Source of the DNA: UBA3946 sp002385755
GTDB lineage: Bacteria > Bacillota_I > Bacilli_A > ML615J-28 > CAG-698
DNA: 64,000 bases
NCBI GenBank assembly: GCA_050953085.1
Contig: JBMNLX010000003.1
Coordinates: 62,001-126,000, forward strand
Direction of reading: 5' to 3'
The notes under the pieces: generated by a model
Databases searched by the model: none
Told to the model about the DNA's origin: nothing
What the model saw: only the letters and a program-made list of their open reading frames with translations
Program-made: the position numbers and the translations under genes
Shown: positions 26,766 through 35,989 of the stretch, piece by piece
Layout of the letters: each line of letters opens with the position of its first letter
Position numbering within the stretch: position 1 is the stretch's first letter

Positions 26766-27002
26766 AACACTACCCGCTATTATTATATTACAATAAATTA
26801 ATATTGTCAATATATAAATTAACTTTTTTAATTTATTTTTTAATATTTTTTACTTTTTAATAAATAATATGTTTTCAATTGAGTAAAAAAATGAGAATGC
26901 TAATAAACACTGGCGCTTAACCTTAATATTCTATTTCATATGCCTTTTCTGTCTACAAAGTTATTTCATACAAGTATTATTTTTACTTGACGTAAAAATT
27001 AT

Positions 27003-27041
27003 AAAAAAACATCTCAACACAATAATGGTGAGATGCTTCTT
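27003..27041 (-). terminator. Terminator after acpP
   Basis: CATCTCA (27010-27016) pairs with TGAGATG (27029-27035) and is followed on the minus strand by seven T, about 30 bases after the acpP stop. The remaining AT-rich stretch to 26766 shows no gene. Confidence 0.8.
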
Positions 27042-27067
27042 TTCGAAAACAAATTCGCATATAAGGA

Positions 27068-27295
27068 TTAAGCTTGTTCGTCAAGATAATCGACAATGTC
27101 TTTTACCGTGCGAATCTTCTGCGCCGCCTCGTCGCTTACCTGGATTCCGAACTCGTCCTCGATCGCCATGATTAACTCGACGGCGTCCAGGGAATCGGCG
27201 CCCAAGTCTTCGGACAATTTCGATTCCAATTTAATATCTTCTTCGTTGTAATTAAGCTCTTTCGCAATTATCTTTCTTACTTTCTCAAAGTTCAT
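27068..27295 (-). CDS. acpP: Acyl carrier protein
   Basis: A 75-residue acidic four-helix protein carrying the phosphopantetheine site GADSLDAVELIM; Ser35 is the attachment residue. It shuttles acyl chains in fatty acid synthesis. The ATG follows AGGAGG. No fatty acid synthesis enzymes are adjacent; upstream is a lipid kinase gene, separated by about 50 bases. Confidence 0.97.
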   Translation of the reverse strand: MNFEKVRKIIAKELNYNEEDIKLESKLSEDLGADSLDAVELIMAIEDEFGIQVSDEAAQKIRTVKDIVDYLDEQA

Positions 27296-27348
27296 ATAAA
27301 TTTTCCTCCTAGAATTTTATTACATTATAATAAAATTATATTTTTTTG

Positions 27349-28275
27349 TCAAGCGTTAGCTCCTTTTTTCAAGCCCTTGGGAACGATAAATCTCATCGCC
27401 TTCGGTTCGACCTTGATCGCTATCCGCTTCGAAGCCCCCATTTCGCCGTCGATAGCGTAATTCACGGGCTCCGGCGACTCGATTACGACTTCCGCGCCTT
27501 TCTTATATAAGATATAGCGAGCGACCTTAGGCGTCGCGAGATGAGTGCCGTTTTTATAATATTTGATCAAACGGATAAACCGGGGACGCGACAGGGGACG
27601 GACAAAACAAATGTCAAGTTTCCCGTCGTCGACTTTCGCTTCCGGCGCGCAGTAATACCCGCCGCCGTAACAAATCCCATTGGCAATCGCGCAAAGGAGG
27701 CCATCGCCCTCGTAGAACGGTTCCCCGTCCAGGGTTATCTTAAACTTATGGGTCATTTTCGAAAGCAGGCTGACGATAACTCCGAGATGGTAAGCGCCTT
27801 TCCCGGTAACTAGAGGGAGACGCTTGTATTTGATCATCTTGCTAACAACGTCGGCGTCAAAACCGATATTTAAGATATTAACGACATAACGGTCGGAAAA
27901 ACGCAACAGGTCGATATCGACAATCTCGCCGTCGACGAGAGCGTCCAAATCAAGAAAGTCTTTTTTCTTCCCGAAGTATTTCAGAAAATCGTTCCCTGAT
28001 CCGGAAGGATAGCAACCGACGGCGGCGTTCTGAAAACCCACGGCGCCGTTTACAACCTCGTTTAACGTTCCGTCCCCGCCGCAGGCATAAAACCTTAAGG
28101 ATTCGTCCGGATGAGCGGCGGCGTAATCGCGGACGAAACGCCAAGCGTCGAGCGGTTTTTTTGTCACGTAAATTACGCAATCTTCCGAATTAAATTTATT
28201 GCTTACCGCTTCTTTTATTACGCCGGTGCTGTCTTTTTTCCCGGCGACCGGATTTATGACAAAGATATGTTTCAT
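27349..28275 (-). CDS. Diacylglycerol/lipid kinase (YegS/DagK family)
   Basis: 308 residues with the DAGK catalytic fold: INPVAGKKDS at the N-terminus, ACGGDGTLNEVVNG as the nucleotide loop, GCYPSGSGNDFLKYF, and a C-terminal beta-sandwich ending near YAIDGEMG. In Bacillota this type phosphorylates diacylglycerol or undecaprenol-like lipids in the membrane-lipid cycle. The gene lies 19 bases after tex and before acpP, placing it among general lipid functions. Confidence 0.93.
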   Translation of the reverse strand: MKHIFVINPVAGKKDSTGVIKEAVSNKFNSEDCVIYVTKKPLDAWRFVRDYAAAHPDESLRFYACGGDGTLNEVVNGAVGFQNAAVGCYPSGSGNDFLKYFGKKKDFLDLDALVDGEIVDIDLLRFSDRYVVNILNIGFDADVVSKMIKYKRLPLVTGKGAYHLGVIVSLLSKMTHKFKITLDGEPFYEGDGLLCAIANGICYGGGYYCAPEAKVDDGKLDICFVRPLSRPRFIRLIKYYKNGTHLATPKVARYILYKKGAEVVIESPEPVNYAIDGEMGASKRIAIKVEPKAMRFIVPKGLKKGANA

Positions 28276-28294
28276 CTTCTACTCCCAAAAAAAG

Positions 28295-30526
28295 TTAATT
28301 GTCCGCGTTCGAGGGCGGAAGCATCGACAATTCGATCCTGCTCCTTTCAACGTCGACCGCCACGACCCAAACCTTCACGATATCCCCGACGCTCACTACG
28401 TCGAGCGGGTGCTTAACGTACTTTTTGCTCATCCGCGATAAATGGACGAGGCCGTCTTCCTTAACGCCGCAATCGATAAACGCGCCGAAGTCAACGACGT
28501 TGCGGACGGTGCCCTGCAGTTCCATACCCGGTTTTAAATCCTCAAGTTTCAGAACGTCGCTTCTTAACAAAGGTTTCTCAATCTCGTCCCGCGGGTCGCG
28601 AAGCGGCGCCACGAACGCGTCCAAAATATCGTTAAACGTGTACTCGCCGATATCGAGCCCTTCCCGCAACGTCTTCCGGTCGGCGGCCTTGACGGCGTTC
28701 ACCAGTTCGTCGCTGCCGATATCGTCTTTCGTAAAGCCCAAACGGTCAAGGATTTTCTCGGCAACCTCGTAGCTTTCCGGGTGGATGCTCGTCATGTCGA
28801 GCTTATCGACGCCGTCGAGAATGCGGAGAAAGCCGATGGCCTGCTCGTATGTTTTCGGCCCGATTCCCTTGACGTTGATATCCTTACGGGAATTGAACTT
28901 GCCGTTTTTGTTGCGATGATCGACGATCGCCTTCGCCGTTTTGGCGTTCAGTCCCGAAACGCGCTGAAGCAGGGGAACCGAGGCGCTGTTGATATTGACG
29001 CCGACGCTGTTGACGACGGAAGAGACGACGAAGTCAAGCGAATCAGTCAGTTTTGACTGCGTGACGTCATATTGGTACTGGCCGACGCCGATTGATTTCG
29101 GGTCGATTTTAACCAGTTCCGAAAGCGGGTCCTGGAGTCGGCGGGCAATCGAGATTGCCGAGCGTTCCTCGACCGCCAGGTCGGGGAATTCCTCGCGCGC
29201 CAAGTCACTCGCCGAATAAACGGAAGCGCCCGCTTCGTTGACGATAGTATAGAATACTTCTTTTTCCGTCTCCTTTAGCGCCTCGGCAACGAAACTTTCC
29301 GTTTCGCGGCTGGCCGTGCCGTTGCCGATGGCGATAACTTCAATATCGTACTTATCTATTAAAGAAAGAAGCGTCTTTTTCGATTTTTCATACCGCGCGT
29401 CGACGTTCTTCTCGCCATCTTTCAGTTGATGAGGAAAAATAACGTCAATCTCCAAAACTTTCCCGGTAACGTCCACGACCGCGAGCTTGCATCCGGTCCG
29501 GTAGGCGGGGTCGATCCCGAGAACCATTTTTTCTTTCATCGGCGGCGTCAAAAGATAATTCCTTAAATTCTCCGCGAACACCTTAATCGCCTGGTCTTCG
29601 GCTTTTTCCTTAAGCTCGGCGCGGATTTCCCGCTCGATCGAAGGCTTGATAAGGCGGCGGTACCCGTCCTCAATCGCCATTTTAACGTAAGGGGCGGTCA
29701 CGGAATTCTCATCCTTAATAACCCGACCCGATAAAAACCTCATTACCCGGTCAACGTCTTCAGCAATCCCGACCCGGAGCACCTTTTCCGCCTCGCCGCG
29801 ATTGATCGCCAGCACGCGGTGATGCTTGATTGTGCCAATCGACTCCTGATAGTCGTAATACATTTCATAGACGCGCTTTTCGTCCTCGACGCCGTCCCTT
29901 AAAGAGGTCGTAAGCATCGCGTAGCGCTCGTAAAAACGACGGATCCATTTCCTGAATTTCGGTTCGTCGGAAACGATCTCGGCGATAATGTCCATCGCTC
30001 CCTGGAGCGCCTCGGCCGCGTCTTTTACGACCAAACCTTCCTTTTCCATTTCCTCGGTCGGTTCGGCGGTAATATATTTGCCCGCCTCCGCCTCGACGTC
30101 GCCCTCAAGCGGGAAACTCAACAAGTATTCGGCCAGGGGCTCCAAACCCTTGCGTTTCGCTTCCGTCGCCCGCGTTTTTTTCTTTTCCTTGTAAGGACGG
30201 TAAATGTCCTCGAGCTCGGCCAACTTGTCGGCGGCGATAATTTCTTTTTTTAATTCCTCGGTTAATTTCCCCTTTTCGGCGATGAGACGCATGATGTCTT
30301 CCTTACGCGCCGCGAGCTTTTGACCGTATTCCCATTCCTTATAAATCGCCCGAATCTGCTCCTCGTCGAGGCCGCCGGTAGCTTCTTTCCGGTAACGGGC
30401 GATAAAGGGGACGGTCCCCCCTTCCTCAATCAATTTCAAAACCGCTTTGATTTGATTCGCTTTTACGTTTTGTTCTTGTCCGATTTTTTGAAGTAATTGT
30501 TCGTTAATGTAATTGTTTTCTTCCAT
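28295..30526 (-). CDS. tex: RNA-binding transcription accessory protein Tex
   Basis: 743 residues with the complete Tex arrangement. A helical N-terminal region contains IARYRKEATGGLDEEQI. A YqgF/RNase H-like domain follows (LGIDPAYRTGCKLAVVD, about 340-470). Helix-hairpin-helix motifs (RVSGLNAKTAKAIVDHR, VKGIGPKTYEQAIGF) come next, and a C-terminal S1 domain (GTVRNVVDFGAFIDCGVKEDGLVHLS, about 655-730). The gene has an AGGATG ribosome binding site and is preceded by a short gap from cinA. Confidence 0.96.
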   Translation of the reverse strand: MEENNYINEQLLQKIGQEQNVKANQIKAVLKLIEEGGTVPFIARYRKEATGGLDEEQIRAIYKEWEYGQKLAARKEDIMRLIAEKGKLTEELKKEIIAADKLAELEDIYRPYKEKKKTRATEAKRKGLEPLAEYLLSFPLEGDVEAEAGKYITAEPTEEMEKEGLVVKDAAEALQGAMDIIAEIVSDEPKFRKWIRRFYERYAMLTTSLRDGVEDEKRVYEMYYDYQESIGTIKHHRVLAINRGEAEKVLRVGIAEDVDRVMRFLSGRVIKDENSVTAPYVKMAIEDGYRRLIKPSIEREIRAELKEKAEDQAIKVFAENLRNYLLTPPMKEKMVLGIDPAYRTGCKLAVVDVTGKVLEIDVIFPHQLKDGEKNVDARYEKSKKTLLSLIDKYDIEVIAIGNGTASRETESFVAEALKETEKEVFYTIVNEAGASVYSASDLAREEFPDLAVEERSAISIARRLQDPLSELVKIDPKSIGVGQYQYDVTQSKLTDSLDFVVSSVVNSVGVNINSASVPLLQRVSGLNAKTAKAIVDHRNKNGKFNSRKDINVKGIGPKTYEQAIGFLRILDGVDKLDMTSIHPESYEVAEKILDRLGFTKDDIGSDELVNAVKAADRKTLREGLDIGEYTFNDILDAFVAPLRDPRDEIEKPLLRSDVLKLEDLKPGMELQGTVRNVVDFGAFIDCGVKEDGLVHLSRMSKKYVKHPLDVVSVGDIVKVWVVAVDVERSRIELSMLPPSNADN

Positions 30527-30594
30527 TTAAACATCCTCCGATTATTTATACAAATAGTATTATACCATTTTTTAGAGGCAATGGCAAAAACTTT

Positions 30595-31743
30595 TTAACC
30601 CTTAAGGTAAGTCCACAGTTTTCCCAAAACCCAACAGGCCGCCCTTTCGCGGATTAGATTGCGGTCGCCTTTAAAAACGCGCTTTCCGACCCGGGTGACG
30701 CCGCCGATTTTCACGGCGCAATAAACGAGGCCGACCGGCTTTTCCCGGCTCCCGCCTTCCGGTCCGGCAATCCCGCTCGCGGATACAAGCGCGTCGCCGG
30801 CGCCAATCCTCTCAAGTCCGTCGACCATCTCGCGGACCGTCTCTTCGCTCACGGCGCCATGAGCGGCGAGCGTCTCGCTTTTAACGCCGAGATATTTCAT
30901 TTTCGCCTCGTTGCTGTAAACGACGAAACTTTCTCCGAGAATCGAGGACGCCCCCGGCACGGAGACGATTTTTGCGGCTAGAAGCCCGCCCGTGCAACTC
31001 TCGGCAAAACTCACTTTGTACTTTCTTTCCTTAAGCCGGGAGACGACCGCTTCCTCGATCGAGATATCGCCCACGCCGATGATGTTTTCGGAAAGAAGCC
31101 CGGCGAATCTCCCGACAAACTTAGCAAACTCATCGCCCGCGCCTTTGAGGACATACCTGATTTTCCCGACCGAGCAATAGGAATTAAGAGAAACACCAGG
31201 AAATTCCGCGCGGAGCGGCCGCAGTATTTTGTCAAAATCGGCCTCGGTGCCGCCGATAACGGTAAATTCCCGGACGTCCTCCTTTTTTTTCGCGCCGGAA
31301 TAGAGACGGGCGAAGACATCCTTAAACATCGGCCGCATCTCGTACGGCGGGCCGACGAGGGAAATTATCGTTTTGCCTTCATGGGATATCAAAAAGCCGT
31401 CGGCGCTGCCGTAACGGTTTTCGATCGGGCTCGCGCCTTCGGGAAACAAGTCCGCCGACGCGCCGGACGCGAGTTTTTTGTTTAAGGCGGCCGCTACCGC
31501 GCGGCGGGTAATGTCGTCATCGGTCGCGCCCAGACCGCCGGTCGTGACAAGCAAAGCCGAGCCTGAGGCAAGAAAAGCTTTAATCTCGGCAATAATCGCC
31601 GGTTCGTCATCGGCGACGGCGATGATTTTTTCCACCGTAATCCCCGCCCGGTCCAATTCGCCGGCCAAAAACGAAGCGTTGGTGTTGACGACGCGGCCGG
31701 CGGTGATCTCGTCGCCGATATTAAAAATCCAGGCTCTCATCAT
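30595..31743 (-). CDS. cinA: CinA-like competence/damage-inducible protein
   Basis: 382 residues with an N-terminal molybdopterin-binding-like domain (IGDEITAGRVVNTNASFLA, VTTGGLGATDDDIT) and a C-terminal NMN-deamidase-like domain (FAESCTGGLLAAKI, GAVSEETVREMV, SGIAGPEGG). Family members recycle pyridine nucleotides and are often linked to recA. Here the ATG overlaps the stop of ychF by four bases, so the two are coupled. An alternative start one codon later is equally possible. Confidence 0.93.
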   Translation of the reverse strand: MMRAWIFNIGDEITAGRVVNTNASFLAGELDRAGITVEKIIAVADDEPAIIAEIKAFLASGSALLVTTGGLGATDDDITRRAVAAALNKKLASGASADLFPEGASPIENRYGSADGFLISHEGKTIISLVGPPYEMRPMFKDVFARLYSGAKKKEDVREFTVIGGTEADFDKILRPLRAEFPGVSLNSYCSVGKIRYVLKGAGDEFAKFVGRFAGLLSENIIGVGDISIEEAVVSRLKERKYKVSFAESCTGGLLAAKIVSVPGASSILGESFVVYSNEAKMKYLGVKSETLAAHGAVSEETVREMVDGLERIGAGDALVSASGIAGPEGGSREKPVGLVYCAVKIGGVTRVGKRVFKGDRNLIRERAACWVLGKLWTYLKG

Positions 31744-32828
31744 GCGTTCGATCGGAAAAGAACGATATCGCCGTCCTCGACGCGATAGTCTTTTCCCTCC
31801 GAGCGGATTTTTCCCGCCTCGCGCGCTTTTTGCATATCGCCGCAGGCGATAAAATCGGGATAAGGAATCACTTCCGCCCGGATAAATCCTTTCTCAAAAT
31901 CGGTGTGCACTATTCCGGCGCATTCCCGCGCTTTCATTCCGCGCCGGAATATCCAGGCCCGAACTTCCTTCTCGCCGGCCGTCGTGAAAAAAGTGGCGAG
32001 CCCGAGCAGGTTAAACGTCTCCCTGATGAGTTTCTGTAAGCCGCTTTCCTTTAATCCGAGTTCATCCATGAATTCCTTCCGGCTTTCTTCGTCAAGATCG
32101 ACAAGCTCGGCCTCGACTTGCGCGCAAAGGGCGATGACCGGCGCGGCCTCCAGGGAAGAGCGGATCTCCTCCGCGTATCGCTCGACCTCAAAACCGCTCT
32201 CGTCGACATTTAAAACATAGATTACCGGCTTTAACGTCAGGAGTTGATATTGCTTAATCGCGGCGACTTCCGCCGGCGTCAGGTCGGCCTCGATCGCCCG
32301 CCGGCCGTCGCGCAGGAGCGCGGCGACTTTCGCCAAGGCTTTATACTCTGTTTCCACGTCGTCGACTTTTAGCCGCGCTTTTTTCATGATTTTCTGAATC
32401 CGTCTTTCCACGACTTCCAAATCGGCGATAATCAACTCGAGGTTGACGGTCTCAATATCGGCGACGGGGTCGATTTCCCCCGCGAAATGGGCGACGTCGG
32501 GATCGGCGAAACATCTGACGACATGACAGATGGCGTCGACTTCCCGGATATGGGCGAGAAACTGGTTGCCCAGACCCTCGCCGCGCGAGGCTCCCTTGAC
32601 GAGTCCCGCGATATCGGTAAAAGACAAAGAGGCGGGGACGACTCTTTCCGGTTTTATTATTTCCGCGATTCGCCAAAGTCTTTCATCCTTAATATCGACA
32701 AACCCGACATTGGGATTAATCGTCGCGAAAGGGTAGCTCGCGACCAAGGCTTTGGATCCGGTAATGGCGTTAAACAACGTCGACTTCCCGACATTCGGTA
32801 AGCCGACGATACCCGCGGTAAGTCCCAT
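31740..32828 (-). CDS. ychF: Redox-regulated ATPase/GTPase YchF (OLA1)
   Basis: The ATG at 32828 gives 362 residues, the usual length, beginning MGLTAGIVGLPNVGKSTLFNA. A longer open frame to 33035 adds 69 unrelated residues and is rejected. Further motifs are FTDIAGLVKGASRGEGLGNQFL, the NVDE specificity loop in YVLNVDESG (OLA1-type, favouring ATP), a coiled coil, and the C-terminal TGS domain ending DYRVEDGDIVLFRSNA. It is associated with ribosomes and translation stress in other bacteria. GGAAAG precedes the start. Confidence 0.97.
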   Translation of the reverse strand: MGLTAGIVGLPNVGKSTLFNAITGSKALVASYPFATINPNVGFVDIKDERLWRIAEIIKPERVVPASLSFTDIAGLVKGASRGEGLGNQFLAHIREVDAICHVVRCFADPDVAHFAGEIDPVADIETVNLELIIADLEVVERRIQKIMKKARLKVDDVETEYKALAKVAALLRDGRRAIEADLTPAEVAAIKQYQLLTLKPVIYVLNVDESGFEVERYAEEIRSSLEAAPVIALCAQVEAELVDLDEESRKEFMDELGLKESGLQKLIRETFNLLGLATFFTTAGEKEVRAWIFRRGMKARECAGIVHTDFEKGFIRAEVIPYPDFIACGDMQKAREAGKIRSEGKDYRVEDGDIVLFRSNA

Positions 32829-32964
32829 AAGCGCACTTTCCTTTCCGTTTCTCTCATATTTTAACACAAGAAAGATGTTTTTTCCAGATTTAATTTTTTT
32901 TCTACATTTATTTGTATGTTTACCGCGGATATGATTAAAATATAAACGAAGCGAGGTAATTTGC

Positions 32965-33843
32965 ATGAACAATAAAACATACACGGCGAGCGAAACGGAT
33001 GAACAATACTTACAGGCAAAAGAAAGCGTCGGCATCTGTCGCGAGAAAGCGTCCCTTATCCTCGTCTCCGGGGAAAACTCGCTGGCGCTTCTTGACCGCT
33101 GCTCGGTAAAGAAAATCGACGATAAAATATTCGGCAGCGTCTACACGTTATTTTTCCGGAAAAAGAAAATATTATCCGAGATATTGATTTTACGGCTTAG
33201 TCTATATCGTTTCCTGGTGATTACCGAGGAATTTAAGCCGGTTTTTAAGCTTTTGAAAAAACACCGGCGGCGTTACGAGTGCGTCGTGAGCGACTTAAGC
33301 GACGAGTACGCGCTCTTCTCCTTTCACGGCAAGAAATGCGATATGTTTTTTAACGATCTCGACTATAAGTACATATACAAAACCAAACAACAAAATTACG
33401 GACACTACGCACTCTTATGCCCGAAGAAAGACGAGGACATCACCTATAACCATTTCGTGAACTTGAACTTCGTCCCGCTCGGGGAGGACGCGAGGAAACT
33501 CTTCCTGTATCACCATAACGTCGTCCTTCATATCGACAAGATTCCGCGACGCTGGCGCTTAAGCGTCTGCGCGGAACTCTACCCGTTCGATAACCTAAAA
33601 GCGAAAACGAAAAGCGTCAGGGTCGTGAAGTACGAGCTTGAAAGCAGCCAACTAGTTACCAACAAACATAAAGTCTACAGTTATTCCCGCAAAAAAGCTG
33701 GCGTCATCCATTGCCTCTATCGCCTGCCCGGGCGGAAATACCCGTTTATCATCGCCTTTGTCCGCGAGGAAAAGGTTAGGAAAGTGTCGCTTATTAAAAC
33801 CGGCAAGGCCGACGCCTTGATCCGGCCGGTCGTCTTTTATTGA
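32965..33843 (+). CDS. Divergent GcvT/YgfZ-fold protein of unknown function
   Basis: 292 residues preceded by GCGAGG. I see no close family, but the layout follows the aminomethyltransferase (GcvT) fold. SVGICREKASLILVSGENSLALLDRCSVKKI corresponds to the GcvT N-terminal ligand loop. KKILSEILILRLSLYRFLVI corresponds to the ILDDLIVYRL strand pair. The C-terminal barrel runs from KAGVIHCLYRL to IRPVVFY, like the GcvT ending VxxPFY. The canonical folate-binding and catalytic residues are not evident. It is 21 bases before a PBP gene in the same orientation, suggesting a possible envelope-related job. Confidence 0.6.
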   Translation: MNNKTYTASETDEQYLQAKESVGICREKASLILVSGENSLALLDRCSVKKIDDKIFGSVYTLFFRKKKILSEILILRLSLYRFLVITEEFKPVFKLLKKHRRRYECVVSDLSDEYALFSFHGKKCDMFFNDLDYKYIYKTKQQNYGHYALLCPKKDEDITYNHFVNLNFVPLGEDARKLFLYHHNVVLHIDKIPRRWRLSVCAELYPFDNLKAKTKSVRVVKYELESSQLVTNKHKVYSYSRKKAGVIHCLYRLPGRKYPFIIAFVREEKVRKVSLIKTGKADALIRPVVFY

Positions 33844-33864
33844 TAGCGAAAGCTGGGTGAAAAT

Positions 33865-35781
33865 ATGAGATTTTTGCTTCGTTCCATGAAATATCTTTTC
33901 ATCATTACCGTGTTGGGGATGCTTTTAATCGTCGGCGTTTTTGTTTATTTCGCCCGAAAACTTGACTACATGATCCCGAAAACAGTCAATATCGAGGTCT
34001 ACGACGCCGGCGGGACGCAATTTCTTTCCCTTTACGGCGATAAAAAAAGAAGTTATATCCCGCTTGCGGAAATTGACCGGCGGATAATCGACGCTTTTAT
34101 CTCGATCGAGGATAAAAAATTCTACCAGCACCGGGGCGTCGACATTTTGCGCATCGGCGGGGCGTTGCTTTCTAATATCGAAGCGAACGAGATTCGCCAA
34201 GGGGCATCGACGATCACCCAACAATACGCCCGCAATCTTTATCTCGACTTTTCCAAGGATTACAAACGAAAAATTACCGAGGTCATGATTGCGATAAACC
34301 TGGAATCGAAATACTCGAAAGAAGAAATTCTCGAAGGCTATCTCAACTCCATCTACTTCGATCACGGAATTTACGGCATTGAGGACGCCTGCCGCTTTTA
34401 TTTCAATAAATCGGCTCGCTCCGTGAGTCTCGCGGAGGCGGCGGCGCTAGCCAGTATTCCGAAGGGACCGGCTCATTTCTCGCCGTTAAAAAACCCCGAT
34501 AACAACGCCGAGCGGCGGCGGCTCGTGCTTGCGGAAATGCGCGAGGACGGTAAAATTACCGCCGAAGAGATGGAGCGGGCTTTGGAAGAAGAAATATCCG
34601 TTTACGGAAGTCTTGACCGATTAAACGACGAGTTCGCGCCGTATTATCAGGACACGATTATTAAAGAGTTGCGGGAAAAAGGCTTCTTTGAAAAAAACAA
34701 AGATCTCAAAGTCTATACTTCCCTGAATCTTGAACTCAATAATATCATCCTCGAGGCCCGAGACAAATACCCGCCCCCTAAGTCCGAACTCGAGTACGCC
34801 ATCTACGCCATCGACCCGGAGACGGGATATGTGCTCGCCAGCGTCGGCGGGCGCGATTACCGGGAAAACGCGTTTAACCGCGCCACCGACGCCCTCCGGC
34901 AGCCCGGTTCCACGATCAAGCCTTTCTTATATTACGCCGCGCTTGGTTACGGCTTTACCCCGGCGACAACTTTCACCAGCACGAAAACGACCTTTTACGT
35001 CAACGGCAAACCCTACGCGCCGACGAATTTTGCCGGGATATATCCCGACCGCGAGATCAGCATGGCTTACGCCCTCGCGGTGTCGGACAATATTTACGCC
35101 GTGAAGACCCACTTGTTTCTCGGCACGGAAACGCTTGTCGATACGCTTAAACATTTCGGCATCACTACCCCCGTTCACGATACCGTTTCGCTCGCCCTGG
35201 GCACGAGCGAGGTCAAATTAAGCGAGCTTGTGGGCGCTTACGTAAAAATTGCGGCGCTGGGAAAAGACGTGGAACCGCAATATATTACCAAGATAACGGA
35301 CGAGAAGGGAAAAGTATTATACAAAGCCAAGGACAACTTCAAGCAAAAATACAACCCTTCCAATTGTTATATCCTCTCGGAGACAATGACGAACGTCTTC
35401 GACAACCGCCTCTCGATCAACATCAGCACCACCGGGGCGGCGATCGCCCATAAGATCACGAAAAAATACGCCGCGAAAAGCGGCACGACCGACTTCGACA
35501 GTTGGATCGTCGGGTATAATAAAAAAATCGTCCTTGGCATCTGGACGGGCTACGACGATAACCGCCCGATCGATAACAGCGACGTGAAATATATCAAATA
35601 TTTGTGGGCGGAGATTGTCGAGCGATACAACGCGAAAAACTCCGACACCTGGTATGAGTTGCCGAATGACGTCATCCCGGTCGTGCTTAACCCGGTCACG
35701 GGCTCGGTCGCCCATAAGAACGAATATAAAAAGGCCCTCTACTTTCGCGTCGACAATCTCCCATGGTATATTTTTGAGTAA
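33865..35781 (+). CDS. Class A penicillin-binding protein (PBP1A-like)
   Basis: Bifunctional peptidoglycan synthase of 638 residues. A single N-terminal membrane anchor (about 8-30) is followed by a GT51 glycosyltransferase domain (EDKKFYQHRGVD, QGASTITQQYARNLYL, KRKITEVMIAINLE). The transpeptidase domain has the S-x-x-K motif in GSTIKPF (Ser near 348), SDN in AVSDNIYA and KSGTT in AKSGTTDFDSW (near 537). All catalytic motifs are present, so this organism makes cross-linked peptidoglycan. There is no C-terminal extension. Confidence 0.95.
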   Translation: MRFLLRSMKYLFIITVLGMLLIVGVFVYFARKLDYMIPKTVNIEVYDAGGTQFLSLYGDKKRSYIPLAEIDRRIIDAFISIEDKKFYQHRGVDILRIGGALLSNIEANEIRQGASTITQQYARNLYLDFSKDYKRKITEVMIAINLESKYSKEEILEGYLNSIYFDHGIYGIEDACRFYFNKSARSVSLAEAAALASIPKGPAHFSPLKNPDNNAERRRLVLAEMREDGKITAEEMERALEEEISVYGSLDRLNDEFAPYYQDTIIKELREKGFFEKNKDLKVYTSLNLELNNIILEARDKYPPPKSELEYAIYAIDPETGYVLASVGGRDYRENAFNRATDALRQPGSTIKPFLYYAALGYGFTPATTFTSTKTTFYVNGKPYAPTNFAGIYPDREISMAYALAVSDNIYAVKTHLFLGTETLVDTLKHFGITTPVHDTVSLALGTSEVKLSELVGAYVKIAALGKDVEPQYITKITDEKGKVLYKAKDNFKQKYNPSNCYILSETMTNVFDNRLSINISTTGAAIAHKITKKYAAKSGTTDFDSWIVGYNKKIVLGIWTGYDDNRPIDNSDVKYIKYLWAEIVERYNAKNSDTWYELPNDVIPVVLNPVTGSVAHKNEYKKALYFRVDNLPWYIFE

Positions 35782-35921
35782 CTCAAGATAACGCGCGCGA
35801 GAAGATAACGCCCGGTAATTTGTTTTCTACGCTCATTATTAACACTAAAATTACTATTCAAACTAAAACCGCCATCGATATGATGTTGATTTTTTGTAGT
35901 TCGCATATCCTTGAATAACTT

Positions 35922-35952
35922 AAAAAACCTCCCGGACATTCGGGAGGTTTTT
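35922..35952. terminator. Bidirectional terminator between the PBP and HtrA genes
   Basis: AAAAACCTCCCG and CGGGAGGTTTTT pair across a six-base loop, with A and T runs on both sides. It ends the plus-strand PBP transcript and the minus-strand tatD-htrA transcript that converge here. The rest of 35782-35989 holds no credible gene. Confidence 0.88.
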
Positions 35953-35989
35953 ATGGAAGGGGTATGATAAAAAGACCGATATGTTTCGG

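Noticed and set aside
32829..33035. 69-residue N-terminal extension of YchF
   Set aside because: The extension is unrelated to the family, and the internal ATG at 32828 has a ribosome binding site and gives the standard length.
35739..35939. 66-codon minus-strand frame between the PBP and HtrA genes
   Set aside because: It covers the end of the PBP gene and the bidirectional terminator, with no ribosome binding site.
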